NCBI GenBank assembly: GCA_022925895.1
Contig: JAKSYS010000246.1
Coordinates: 1 to 64,000, forward strand
Direction: 5' to 3'
DNA length: 64,000 nucleotides
Source: Fragilaria crotonensis
Lineage: Eukaryota; Bacillariophyta; Fragilariophyceae; Fragilariales; Fragilariaceae
Numbering within the stretch: the first letter of the stretch is position 1; each line of letters opens with the position of its first letter. Below are positions 1 to 9,785 of the stretch, piece after piece. The notes under the pieces are model-generated. The model saw only the letters and a list, made by a program, of their open reading frames with translations, made no database searches and was not told the DNA's origin. Made by a program: the position numbers and the translations under genes.

Positions 1-168
1 GCGTTCAAATCGTGCTCATCATATGGTAGTAACCCTGAAGGATACGCCACAGGGAATGATTTCCAAAGCCCGGCTTCAAGGTCCAATGTGGCAAGATTTG
101 CACAGAGCTCACCATCAACGCCGAATTCACTTCATCCTCAGTGCGCGAATCGATCAAAGGAAACTCAG
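1..168 (+). CDS. Possible C-terminal end of a gene cut by the left edge
   Basis: Frame 1 is open from the first base to a TGA at 166-168 (55 codons). The encoded tail is rich in Ser, Asn and Gln and has no recognisable domain. It may be the low-complexity C-terminus of a gene lying to the left. The overlapping frame starting at base 23 is also open, so this is only a weak call; the absence of a homologue in the neighbouring sequence would dismiss it. Confidence 0.2.
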
Positions 169-1158
169 TGAGAACCACACTATTTTCTCCTCGAGAATTC
201 TCCCTCTATGGATTCGGAAGCAACCCTCTTGTCACTCTTTTTATGGAAAGTATTTCTCTCGCGAAGTTGACATTAAGCGTGCTCCATCTCTCAGTGTGCA
301 TTCGTTGTAGTGACGGAGATGACAGGAGCTGCTGTCCTTGTGCGTAAGCTTTGTTTGTCTTCATCTGCCAAGGAAAATATGTCTCCCGTCATCACCTTCA
401 AATATTGATGACATACAGTGATAAACGTGTCATGACCAGCTTCCGCAGCTCGGTCTGCTGCCGCGGCTATTTCAATATTTCAATGCACAGCTTTTTTGAT
501 CGGCTCCCGAACTTCGGCCTTCTGCTGCTCTCTGATTTCTCAACTTCTCAGTATTGTACCAGGTACTGTACGTTCGTGCAATATCGGAATCGTTTCTACC
601 GGTAGGTTTTCCGTATGTACAGCCGCTGTACATACAGGAGTACCACGTACAGCATAAAAAGTCCACTGTCCTGCTCCCGTTCTACCCAAGTCGACCTCCT
701 GCCATATGCAAACATGCAAACTGCCAACACCTGATATTAGTGATTAGATATCCGATAGTACCTGGTAGTATCCGCTAAAATCTCTTCATGCATATTGCAG
801 CATATACGCCAGCACTTGTATGCATACTTCGTATTTCGTATTCATCTACTCCGCCTATTCTGTACACTCGGAGTATCCGTCAGTCATGCTTCTGGTGTTT
901 TGACGATTAACAATTAATATAACAATTAACAGTCCTGCTTCTTCAAGCTTTTTCTTACCTTTTCCATCCACCACGTCCATGTCTGCTCCGTCTTCCCCGG
1001 TCCCTGGCTTGCTTGGACCGTTTCGCCCCGGAGTTAATGGACTGCTACACCGTTCACCGATTATGTTCACAATCATTCACAGGTCGTCATTTTCATTCAT
1101 CTCTTCACTTTTTATTAATTTAAGGACAATTAACAACCGTCAAAGTCATTGAAGTTTC
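169..1158. other. Intergenic, no supported gene
   Basis: Only short, overlapping ORFs on both strands with no domain or splice logic. From about 540 the DNA carries the GTAC-rich words (GTACAGC, ACCGGTAG, GTACTGTACG) that fill most intergenic spaces of this window. Confidence 0.5.
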
Positions 1159-1458
1159 ATGGGTCCAGAAGGATCAAGGTGGACGACAGGTGCTGCCCAG
1201 GGCGACTCGGAGGCGTCGTTGCGAAGTGGAAAGCCATTCATTCGACAACAGTCAAGACTTGAAGATACGCTCCTTTACGGAGAATCCCCGACGAACGAAA
1301 CGTCATTCTTCGACCTAGTTATCGGCCCATTCCTCCTTGCTCTTATCGTATCATTCTCCTTTCTCCTTTTGTGCACCTTTCTTTCAGAGCATGGAATTTT
1401 TCTACCGGTAGATGAGACCATACCACCCTTGGCGAGAGATTCCCTCCCAGAATTGTGA
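1159..1458 (+). CDS. Possible 99-residue single-pass membrane protein
   Basis: The ORF starts at an ATG and ends at a TGA. Residues 1-50 are polar. A strongly hydrophobic stretch follows (about residues 52-75: FFDLVIGPFLLALIVSFSFL and onward) that would span a membrane once, then a short tail. No family is recognised. A GTGAGT directly at the stop codon could be an intron donor, so the true C-terminus may differ. The only support is the open frame and the membrane segment. Confidence 0.35.
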   Translation: MGPEGSRWTTGAAQGDSEASLRSGKPFIRQQSRLEDTLLYGESPTNETSFFDLVIGPFLLALIVSFSFLLLCTFLSEHGIFLPVDETIPPLARDSLPEL

Positions 1459-1891
1459 GTCTTGTGGACTGTGACTCAAGGGAAACGACCTGCGATGGTT
1501 CACTATCGAACGCCTTCGCCTCTTCCTAATTGGCTTGAATTTTGAGTGATTGGGTTGCCAAGGGGCTGGGAAAAATTGAGAAACCAGAATTAGCCTTCAC
1601 CGTCACTCAATAACTACTACCTATCGTACAACAATGGTTCCGTAAACTTATCAGAATCGCAACACTTGTGGCTAGCTTTCATTTCAATAAGGATCACACA
1701 ACACGCACGGCTACGATGCGGCGCCGTCGTAGATGTAAACAGTCCGCACACCGCACCACAGCAATTTTGCAACAATTCTACTTAATGGAAACTGAGGCTG
1801 TCATCATTAACAGGAGTTCACGCCGCAGTACCACTACTCGTTAACACCAATGGATACCTTTGACTCAATAGGAGATAGCTGATCTTGACTC
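1459..1891. other. Intergenic
   Basis: Nothing coding is seen. This is the 3' flank of the minus-strand sugar phosphate cyclase. Confidence 0.5.
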
Positions 1892-3762
1892 TCACATAAC
1901 ATGCGGAAATGTGGACATGAACGCAAGCGCCCTGTCCAACTCCTCGCGAGTCAAATCACTCACACAAATACTTTCACCAATGTCGGTGATAAGAGGAACA
2001 CGCATCTCGCCATTCCGGTGTTCGATGGCATCGTAGCAGGACTGCCAAGCCAACTCAGACTTGAGATGCGGGGAATGGGTCGGGAGTGACAGAGACTTCA
2101 TGCACTTGAAAATACGCTGGACAGTCTCTATCGTAATGTAGCCACGGAGGTGACTCAAGACACAGCAAAAGAATCCATCCACATTAACAGCTTCCCCGTG
2201 CATAATATCCACACCAGGAACCATTTCCAAAAGTTTCGAGAAGGTGTGTCCTGTAGGTAGGCGTCAATGTGAGACTTCGTTCTGAATCAACAATTCATGG
2301 GAGCTGAAAAGAACTTACCGTAGTCGACACAGCGCTCGAGATCATACTCCCACAGATTCGGCCCTAATTCCTCTAACATAATTTGAATCGAAAGGTCAAT
2401 GATACGACCACCTACACCATCCGGAACAGTCGCAACACCAGCGAAGCGCGATTTGACCAAGGCCGCACCGTGAGTCTCCAAAAGCTCAAACAAATCTGGC
2501 GAGCGCACTAAAGCAAGCTTAAGGATTTCGCCAAAGCCATTAGAGATGTTGCGCTCGTCTTGAGTAGAAATAAACGAGGCATCGAGGAGACATGCACTTG
2601 GAGCGTAGAAAGTTCCGACGCGATTCTTGTACGTGTCATCCGTGATACCACAGCAATAGTCAACACCATTCTTCACACCGACACTTGCATCTACAATCGC
2701 TAACAGAGTTGTAGGAACACGAACAAACGGGACGCCGCGGCGGTACAAGCAAGCGGCCATACCGCAAATGTCAAGGATACAACCGCCTCCAATTGCCAAG
2801 AAAGGTTCACGACGCCTAAGCTTGTACTCGCACATGTGATCCAATATTACGTCAACAGCCTGGAAGAGATTTGATGAGATGAGCGAACTTCAATTGAGCG
2901 AACCTAGATTTGAAACTACATACCTCAGGGCGTTTGGCCGGTTCCCCTCCTTCGATCACGACTGCTGTAAGCTCAATGCCAAAAAAAGCAAAGTAACGAC
3001 GTATCTTTCCGCCGTAGATAGCGTCGACTGCCGCGTCAATGACGGCAAAGCGACGGTTGTTACCCTCTACGTGAAATCCTGTCGAGTCCAACAGCTGCCT
3101 GTTGGTTGGGTCAAGAAGCGTTGCATGAGGAACGATGTTTACATCGTATGAAATAGGTAGTGCGAAGACGTTGCGCCATCCACGACTAGTGCTGACAACT
3201 GTTGTCTTTGTTGTAACAGTAGACACTGAGTTCTTTTCCACACAGACCTGTTCATTTTTGCTAGTCTTGGTAAACGCGAACACATTCTCGGGGGCGCGTT
3301 CCAGGGGTCGCATGACCCACTTGGCCCCAGTTTGGGGGCAGTCCTCCTGGAACTCCCCAAGCTTTTCTTTTGACCCATCATCTGAGGCGCTACTACTGGA
3401 AGCACTCGATGTCATACTCTCGTTGCTGTCTCGGATGGTGAGGCCATCAGAAGGGGGTAACTCGGCCTGCATCAACGCAGCACGAATACTTGCAGGTATT
3501 GCGCTCCAAGCGTCCAGCATGCTGGATGTCAGCATTGGGGAAGGCTTCAAGCTTATAGCTTCATCTCTATAGAATAGGGTTAGATTCATCACAGCAGTTA
3601 GGGCGAGGTGGCCAGACGAGACGTGGTTAGGTTGGATCACAGAAAGCTTTCTCATATCAATGTGGCAAGACTCAAAGCGAAACATAATGCAGCACTATGC
3701 ACATACCTCAGCTCCTCCAAAGCGACCTCTGACGAATGCTTCTGAATGGTCTTGATGGTCAT
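1892..3762 (-). CDS. Sedoheptulose-7-phosphate cyclase-like enzyme (EEVS/DDGS/DHQ-synthase superfamily), four exons
   Basis: Gene model on the minus strand: exons 3762-3707, 3566-2924, 2859-2319 and 2250-1892, total 1599 nt, 532 residues. All three introns are GT-AG (140, 64 and 68 bp) and keep frame. The N-terminal 140 residues are Ser/Thr-rich and not recognised. From about residue 145 the protein follows the dehydroquinate-synthase fold: NAD-binding GGGCILD near 257, YRRGVPFVRVPTT near 273, and the zinc ligands Glu344 (GEILK), His415 (GHTF) and His431 (HGEAV) are all present. Intron 3 splits the glycine codon just before His415. YRRG...RVPTT and DERNISNGFGEILK fit the EEVS/DDGS branch better than shikimate-pathway DHQS. 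Family members cyclise sedoheptulose 7-phosphate towards mycosporine-like amino acids, gadusol or C7-cyclitols; the exact product is inference. No O-methyltransferase or ATP-grasp partner gene lies nearby. The start was chosen because exon 1 (MTIKTIQKHS) joins exon 2 in phase. Confidence 0.88.
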
Positions 3763-4060
3763 TGATGAAGATAATGTTCGTGCAATCTCTAAACGTTGCG
3801 TATGGTAAGCAGACCACAGACCGGATCAAGAAAGCCTGAAAGCGAAGGGACTGAAAAATGAGGAATTGAAAATTTGAGAATTGTTGGCAGACTTTTACAC
3901 ACACCCAGATCCCAGATATGCTGACGTACCACAACTCCAAACATTCCGTATCTTCCGGTAGTGAACAAACTCGGCGGCATGTGGGGATTCGGCTATTTTA
4001 ATCTATGCCGTAATCGGTGTGAACGCGTTGCATCATCGACTTTGATAGGGAGCCCGTGCA
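3763..4060. other. Promoter-side spacer of the cyclase gene
   Basis: No gene is seen between the cyclase start codon and the MITE. A pyrimidine-rich stretch on the minus strand just upstream of exon 1 could hold a 5' UTR intron. Confidence 0.3.
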
Positions 4061-4262
4061 TGTCCCCTAATCGAGCCGGCCATGACCTGCGGAACTGTAC
4101 GGGAATACTGAGTTCTACTTATTACTGGTACAGTGTACGGTATTTCTTTCCTCAGAGGAGCAGTCTGAGATTCGTAGGTAGAGTTAATGTGTAACTTAAT
4201 TTGCAATATAATTTATGAAGTCGATTTCTTTAGAAAAGCTCGATCGGCTCGATTAGGGGACA
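4061..4262. mobile_element. MITE copy A (202 bp, 18-bp perfect TIRs)
   Basis: The ends are TGTCCCCTAATCGAGCCG on the left (4061-4078) and its exact reverse complement on the right (4245-4262). A second copy lies at 13813-13982, with similar inner sequence (a shared TTTCTTTCC.CAGAGGAGCAG motif). No coding capacity. No target-site duplication could be read with confidence. Confidence 0.75.
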
Positions 4263-5199
4263 TACACGGCTTCCCGTAAACACACATACTTTCGATTCTC
4301 CGATGAGGGAATACTCCGGTACTAGTATAAGTATTCGAAATTCGTATCCATACTCGTAGTACATTACTCCTCTACTTTTCGTGACCGCGGTCTGTAGCCC
4401 GTAGCCCGGCTACTGTACGAGCTATGGATATGCTTACGATTTTCCGGGTGACTTCCGCAAAGAACACAAATGCACATATAGGGTCCGATTAGGTTTCATC
4501 AATTTGACGTCAGCACTTTTCAGCACTTTTGTTGCGGAATTTAACTTGTACGGAATCTTTATCTTTGATTTTCTCAGCGCCCACTTTTCCAACCACCTCT
4601 TGTGCAAAACTACATTCTAGATAAGGAACATAAATCAGCGCCACATTTGCTTGAATAGAAATAAAAATGATCGTGTCTAGATGTGTATATAACATGGTAC
4701 CAGTAGTGGATTCAAGTTTACTCACACAAAACTCATAATTTTGATATTTTACAACCACAATGGTACGGCACTTTGTCTCCCTGTCATTCTTGTTTCTCTT
4801 GTTGTTCTTGCTCTCCTTGCTGCTTTTGTTTCTCTTGTTGCTGTTGTTCTGTTTTTGCTCTTGTTTGCTCTCTGTCTGTTGCCATTATGCGTTACTACAG
4901 CACCCACCTACCGATTATTCTGTAACCAACCCCCTGTTTTGTTCTCTTTAGGATCATCGACAACAAGCAAGAAGGACCATTGATGCAGGATCCACATCCA
5001 GTGGATCAGACTCTATCTGCTCTCAAGGCTATGTCATGGACTGCTTCTTTGCCTTTCAAAGGTCATTTTTGTCATGCAACCAATGATTTCAATGCATCAT
5101 TGGAAACCAAGTATGACCTCTTTCAGTACACTACTTCTATGTACAAAGGTTCCAAGCACATTATTCGGTCCTAGCTAATCAACGTCACAAGAGATCCAC

Positions 5200-5628
5200 T
5201 TGCCTGAGGCACCACTCAACGACCTCTGTTCTGGACATGAAACTGATGTTTCTGATAATTTCGTTGACGTACAGCACACGAATACTCATCTTGACAACAA
5301 TGACAACATCCTCATGGAATCTACAAGTTCAGAAACGGACTGCATTGATTTTGGATTGCGTGCTCTTCACCATGAAGACATACCCAAATTGGAACGTTAC
5401 AATGCGTACGACAGCATTATGCCAAGAGCAAAGGAACTAGTGAGTTTTGTTCACGCCTCAAAAAGCCCACAAGAGAGAGGTCATCTTGTCGAGGAGGCAC
5501 TGAACAAGATTATTTTCTCCAAGAAAGCCAACATGGCTTCTGAGAAACCACCACCCAGAGGGACACTAGTATCTGGGTGTCCTGTTGGAAAAGTGTGCAA
5601 AGCATATGTCTCGTCATGGAATTTTTAA
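5200..5628 (+). CDS. Unrecognised ORF inside element E1
   Basis: 142 residues, acidic N-terminal half with many Asp, Asn and Thr (for example DVSDNFVDVQHTNTHLDNND), then a mixed C-terminal part. No domain is recognised. An upstream frame (4980-5174) of similar character ends in a stop, so this looks like the remains of a longer coding region. It lies between the left TIR and the tandem arrays. It may be a transposon-borne gene in decay; no function can be assigned. Confidence 0.3.
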   Translation: MPEAPLNDLCSGHETDVSDNFVDVQHTNTHLDNNDNILMESTSSETDCIDFGLRALHHEDIPKLERYNAYDSIMPRAKELVSFVHASKSPQERGHLVEEALNKIIFSKKANMASEKPPPRGTLVSGCPVGKVCKAYVSSWNF

Positions 5629-5694
5629 AAGTATTGACTTTGAATCTTTAACAGTATCAACTTAGACTTTTGTTCTTGTTCGACATGACGAGTA

Positions 5695-5960
5695 CAGAAA
5701 CGACTATTTGGTGTAAGAATTTTGATCTTCAAATAGGCTCAAATGGACAAGTAGCTAACACTGGTACTGCACAAAGGGGACTATTTGGTGTTCGAGTTTT
5801 GATCTTCAAATAGGCTCCATACAACAAGTAACACTAGTACGGTACGAAGGGGACTATTTGGTATACAAATTTTGATCTTCAAATAGGCTCCATACAACAA
5901 GTAACTCTAGTACGGTATGATGGGGACTATTTGGTGAACGAATTTTGATCTTTAAAAATT
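5695..5960. repeat. Left tandem array of E1: four 72-78 bp units
   Basis: The motif GGGACTATTTGGTG recurs near 5700, 5778, 5850 and 5922, each followed by TTTTGATCTTCAAATAGGCTC. These are the same units as the right array but in the opposite direction. Confidence 0.85.
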
Positions 5961-6174
5961 ATCATAGGGCAAGTTGATTCTGCCCTTTGATAACCATTTG
6001 CAACAGTGTTGGGCAAGGCATTGGAACCAGGAAAAATGTGATCTGAATTCATACTTCATGAATGGCACATCGCGCGTGTCAGAAGTACGTCAGTCAAGCG
6101 CCACATCACTCATGAACACCAGTCGCAAATCACAATTTGTACGCCAAACAGTACGGTGGTACTGTTACTTGTTC

Positions 6175-7175
6175 ATTTGAGGCTATTTGAAGATCGAAAT
6201 TTGTTCACCAAATAGTCCCCATTGTACTGTTGTCCTGTTACTTGTCCATTTGAGACTATTTGAAGATCGAAATTTGTTCACCAAATAGTTCCCATCGTAC
6301 TGTTGTACTGTTACTTGTTCATTTGAGGCTATTTGAAGATCAAAATTCATTCACCAAATAGTCCCCATTGTACTGTCGTACTGTTACTTGTCCATTTGAG
6401 ACTATTTGAAGATCAAAATTTGTTCACCAAATAGTCCCCATCGTACTGTCGTACTGTTATTTGTTCATTTGAGGCTATTTGAAGATCAAAATTTGTTCAC
6501 CAAATAGTCCCCATTGTACTGTCGTACTGTTACTTGTCCATTGAGACTATTTGAAGATCAAAATTTGTTCACCAAATAGTCCCCATTGTACTGTCGTACT
6601 GTTACTTGTTCATTTGAGGCTATTTGAAGATCAAAATTCGTTCACCAAATAGTCCCCATTGTACTGTCGTACTGTTACTTGTCCATTTGAGGCTATTTGA
6701 AGATCGAAATTTGTTCACCAAATAGTCCCCATTGTATTGTCGTACTGTTACTTGTTCATTTGAGGCTATTTGAAGATCAAAATTCGTTCACCAAATAGTC
6801 CCCATTGTACTGTCGTACTGTTACTTGTCCATTTGAGACTATTTGAAGATCGAAATTCGTTCACCAAATAGTCCCCATCATACTGTCGTACTGTTACTCG
6901 TTCATTTGAGGCTATTTGAAGATCAAAATTCGTTCACCAAATAGTCCCCATTGTACTGTCGTACTGTTACTTGTCCATTTGAGGCTATTTGGAGATCAAA
7001 ATTCGTTCACCAAATAGTCCCCATCGTACTGTGGTACTGTTACTTGTCCATTTGAGGCTATTTGAAGATCAAAATTTGTTCACCAAATAGTCCCCATTGT
7101 ACTGTTGTACTGTTACTTGTTCATTTGAGGCTATGAAGATCAAAATTTGTTCACCAAATAGTCCTTTGAGTACGG
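6175..7175. repeat. Right tandem array of E1: fourteen units of about 73 bp
   Basis: CACCAAATAGTCCCC recurs at a spacing of about 73 bp from about 6206 to 7150. Between occurrences lie GTACTGTCGTACTGTTACTT and ATTTGAGGCTATTTGAAGAT. Two sub-variants alternate (GAGACT versus GAGGCT; TGTCCATTTG versus TGTTCATTTG), which suggests that the array grew in part by doubling of a two-unit block. Transcription through both arrays would give a long hairpin. Confidence 0.9.
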
Positions 7176-7475
7176 TAGTACTGTTGCAGTACAGTGTAGT
7201 ACTTGAGTGATTCAAAAGGGAAACACATGAAGATTCAAAAGGGAAACACATGAATCACTGATAGAAGGAGAAGAGTAGCAGTTATCTATCTGACATGACA
7301 AAGGCTTGGCATGCGCATCAGGAAAAGCACCGAAAGAAGTCAACAACAAAGATTCCATGTTTTGTCAGCCATTCAAATTTCCGATGTCTTCAAAATTCTT
7401 CTACAGGAGGAGGTCTCACTGTAGATTATTAATATGACGTGGGCGCTGACGTCAAATTGGTGAAACCTAATCGGA

Positions 7476-7812
7476 TCTATACATCATACAAAATACATGC
7501 AAAATATGTTTACATATATGGATATATAGATTTTTTGTAACACTCAAGGAATGCAGTACTCGTATGCTAGCGTACTAACCAAGCAATCAAATACTGGAGT
7601 ACATGGATGCGTACACCTCCTACCTGGTACAGTACTGTACCGGAACGCTGCTCGCGATACTCGTATGATATCATATCTGGTGCTGGTACATGTGTATTAG
7701 TTAGAGATCCTCATATGCGTATTTGCACCGGAGTACGGAATACGTGGTACCAGTACCAATATTGCTACAAGAAACCGGTACTGTAGCACTAGTAGTACGA
7801 TGTTGGTAGTAA
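7476..7812. other. Spacer between E1 and the Harbinger element
   Basis: No gene is seen. The DNA is dense in GTAC, TACCGGTA and TACCTGGTA words (7560-7800). Confidence 0.4.
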
Positions 7813-8077
7813 GAGCATGCCCACCGGAGGAGCTATTTTTTGAGTTTAGCATTAAAGTGTTACAAATATGTCCGAAAGACATACCACCCATTGGGCCTTA
7901 ACGCTATTTTTTAGCTCTTCAACAATGAGAAACGCTACTCACGACTCACGAAGCTATAGCTGGTCCGAAATCAATGATTTTAGCTTCGACGCTAAAAAAT
8001 AGCTTTGTTCAATTCGTCCTATTTGATCAGTTGGATTAAAGTCTTTTGATCACGGGTTCGATGAACTTGTAGCGTGA

Positions 8078-9520
8078 TTGACATCTGGTGCGCCATACTT
8101 TGCACTCGGCACAGCACCATTCAACAATCGCAAAACAACAACCAACACGGACTTCGCATTGGAAGACGATCTTGATGTCATTGACATAGCGATGATCCTT
8201 TTCTTAGAGGGAGGTGATTTTTCCCTCGAAAACGATGTGCTTCACATTGTGGAGGAAGACGAGGAAGAACAAGAACAACCCGCCGTTTGGGGCGGGTCTC
8301 GTCCGGGAAAGGCACCAAATCTAGAACGACACCGCGTAATGTACTCGCATTTGTTGTACAATGATTTTTGGGGCCCAACTCCAGTCTACAATGATATTTA
8401 CTTCAAGAAGTTTTTCAAGCTTCCGATTGGCTTGTTCGATGAGATCGTGGAAAGGATTGCCTTGCACGACCCGTATTTTACACAGAAGCGAGACGCTTCT
8501 CAAAAGCTCGGTTTTACGGCACTACAGAAGGTTTGTTCTGCTGTGCGTCTTCTTACGTCTGGCGTCTCCCCTACGGAGCACAATGACAAGTATCGCATGG
8601 CTACGACGACGGGTATGGAATGCATGAAACGTTTTTGCCACGGAGTTAATGCCATCTACGGCGACAAAGCACTTCGGCATCCGACGTCGGACGATATCAA
8701 CAGACTTCTTGATGAGGGCAATGCGGTAGGGTTCCCAGGGTGCATCGGTTCCATTGATTGCATGCATTGGCAGTGGAAAAATTGTCCTTCTGCTTGGAAG
8801 GGAATGTTTCAGGGTAAGGAGGGGGTTCCGACTATGATTTTGGAAGCGATTTCGGACCATAGTACCAGGTTCTGGCATTTCAATTTCGGAAGTCCTGGGG
8901 CTCTCAATGACATAAATGTGTTGGATTGGTCGCCTCTTTTTTACAATGCGGTCCGTGGAGAAGCACCAAGGGTTGATTTCACTGTCAATCATCACCAACA
9001 CTCAGTGGCATACTGGTTGGCTGACGGCATCTATCCGACGTATGCGTGTTTTGTAAAGACAATCCCAAACGCAACAACTCGCATGCCGAAACTTTTTGTG
9101 ACTGCCCAAGAGGCAAAACGAAAGGATATCGAGCAGGCTTTTGGTATACTGCAATCTCGTTTTCATGTTCTGACTTCTGGGTGTCGTCTTTGGGATCGTG
9201 AAGCAATGGACACGGTGATCAGGACCTGTGTGGTCTTGCACAACAAAATCATCGACTATGAACGTGAGCACAGCATCGACGGTGGATACATCAATGATGC
9301 CAACTATGTACCATTGCATCACATGGTGGTGCTGCCTCGCGATCCGAATCAATCAGTTGAGGAGAGAGAAGTGCTGATGGGCAATATGCAAAACGCGGAA
9401 CAACACAATTTACTCCAGCATGATTTGATGGTGGAAAGGTGGGAAAGGTGGATCGCACTTAACGGTAACGACGATATGGAGGATGGAATTCTTGACGACG
9501 GCAACATTCTTGTTCATTGA
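8078..9520 (+). CDS. Harbinger-type DDE transposase
   Basis: Open over 480 codons counting from 8078, which is a TTG after an in-frame stop. The first ATG is at 8192, so either translation starts there or a short upstream exon has been missed. The catalytic triad is visible: Asp in GSIDCMHW (position 227 of this frame), Asp in LADGIYP (316) and Glu in KDIEQAFGIL (352), with the flanking blocks GSPGALNDINVL and QSRFHVL that mark the DDE_Tnp_4 / plant-transposon family. The N-terminal region carries a helix-rich DNA-binding part (AVRLLTSGVSPTEHNDKYRM). It would cut and join the element ends in the nucleus together with the partner protein on the opposite strand. The tail is acidic (NDDMEDGILDD). 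Confidence 0.92.
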   Translation: MTSGAPYFALGTAPFNNRKTTTNTDFALEDDLDVIDIAMILFLEGGDFSLENDVLHIVEEDEEEQEQPAVWGGSRPGKAPNLERHRVMYSHLLYNDFWGPTPVYNDIYFKKFFKLPIGLFDEIVERIALHDPYFTQKRDASQKLGFTALQKVCSAVRLLTSGVSPTEHNDKYRMATTTGMECMKRFCHGVNAIYGDKALRHPTSDDINRLLDEGNAVGFPGCIGSIDCMHWQWKNCPSAWKGMFQGKEGVPTMILEAISDHSTRFWHFNFGSPGALNDINVLDWSPLFYNAVRGEAPRVDFTVNHHQHSVAYWLADGIYPTYACFVKTIPNATTRMPKLFVTAQEAKRKDIEQAFGILQSRFHVLTSGCRLWDREAMDTVIRTCVVLHNKIIDYEREHSIDGGYINDANYVPLHHMVVLPRDPNQSVEEREVLMGNMQNAEQHNLLQHDLMVERWERWIALNGNDDMEDGILDDGNILVH

Positions 9521-9785
9521 TAGAATTATTTTCAAACCATAACACACAGTAACAACACTACTACAAGTCAGTGATAGGACGGCCGTGATCGCTAGTAGTA
9601 TTAATCGTAGGACAAGTATAGTAGTAGTTCATGATAGGGCGTGAAAGAAGCAGTGTCGGTAGTAATAGAGGAGTACTAGTATGAATTAATTGCTAGTAGT
9701 GCTACTAATCTACTAAGCCCTGTCCTCTCGCTGCTTGCGCCGTTGTATTTATCGGTGTCGTTTCTTGTTCTTGTTGCTTGCTGTT

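Larger units (their letters stand above)
4484..7475. mobile_element. TIR element E1 (about 3.0 kb) with subterminal tandem arrays, probably a Mutator-like or foldback-type DNA element
   Basis: Terminal inverted repeats of about 33 bp bound the element: it begins TCCGATTAGGTTTCATCAAT at 4484 and ends with the near-exact reverse complement at 7443-7475 (it continues through TTTGACGTCAGC). Inside are a T-rich segment (4780-4870), a decayed or non-autonomous ORF region (4980-5630), four copies of a 73-bp unit in one direction (about 5700-5960), a 200-bp spacer, and 14 copies in the opposite direction (about 6180-7175). No transposase domain is recognisable, so it is called non-autonomous. No clear target duplication was found. 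The first eight bases of its TIR match those of the 4.8 kb element at 48283-53079, which suggests one broad family. Confidence 0.7.

Noticed and set aside
3135-3572. 145-residue plus-strand ORF
   Set aside because: Antisense of exon 2 of the sugar phosphate cyclase.
4741-4983. Hydrophobic Leu/Val/Phe-rich ORFs
   Set aside because: They come from a TTCTTGTTGTT-type low-complexity stretch; two frames give equally hydrophobic products.
6175-7175. Regular array that could suggest a CRISPR
   Set aside because: The units repeat over their whole length without variable spacers, in a eukaryotic genome, and the array lies within a TIR element.
8045-8075. GGGTTCGAT resembling a tRNA B box
   Set aside because: No acceptor stem, anticodon arm or A box can be drawn around it.
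8522-9001. 159-residue minus-strand ORF
   Set aside because: Antisense of the Harbinger transposase catalytic region.
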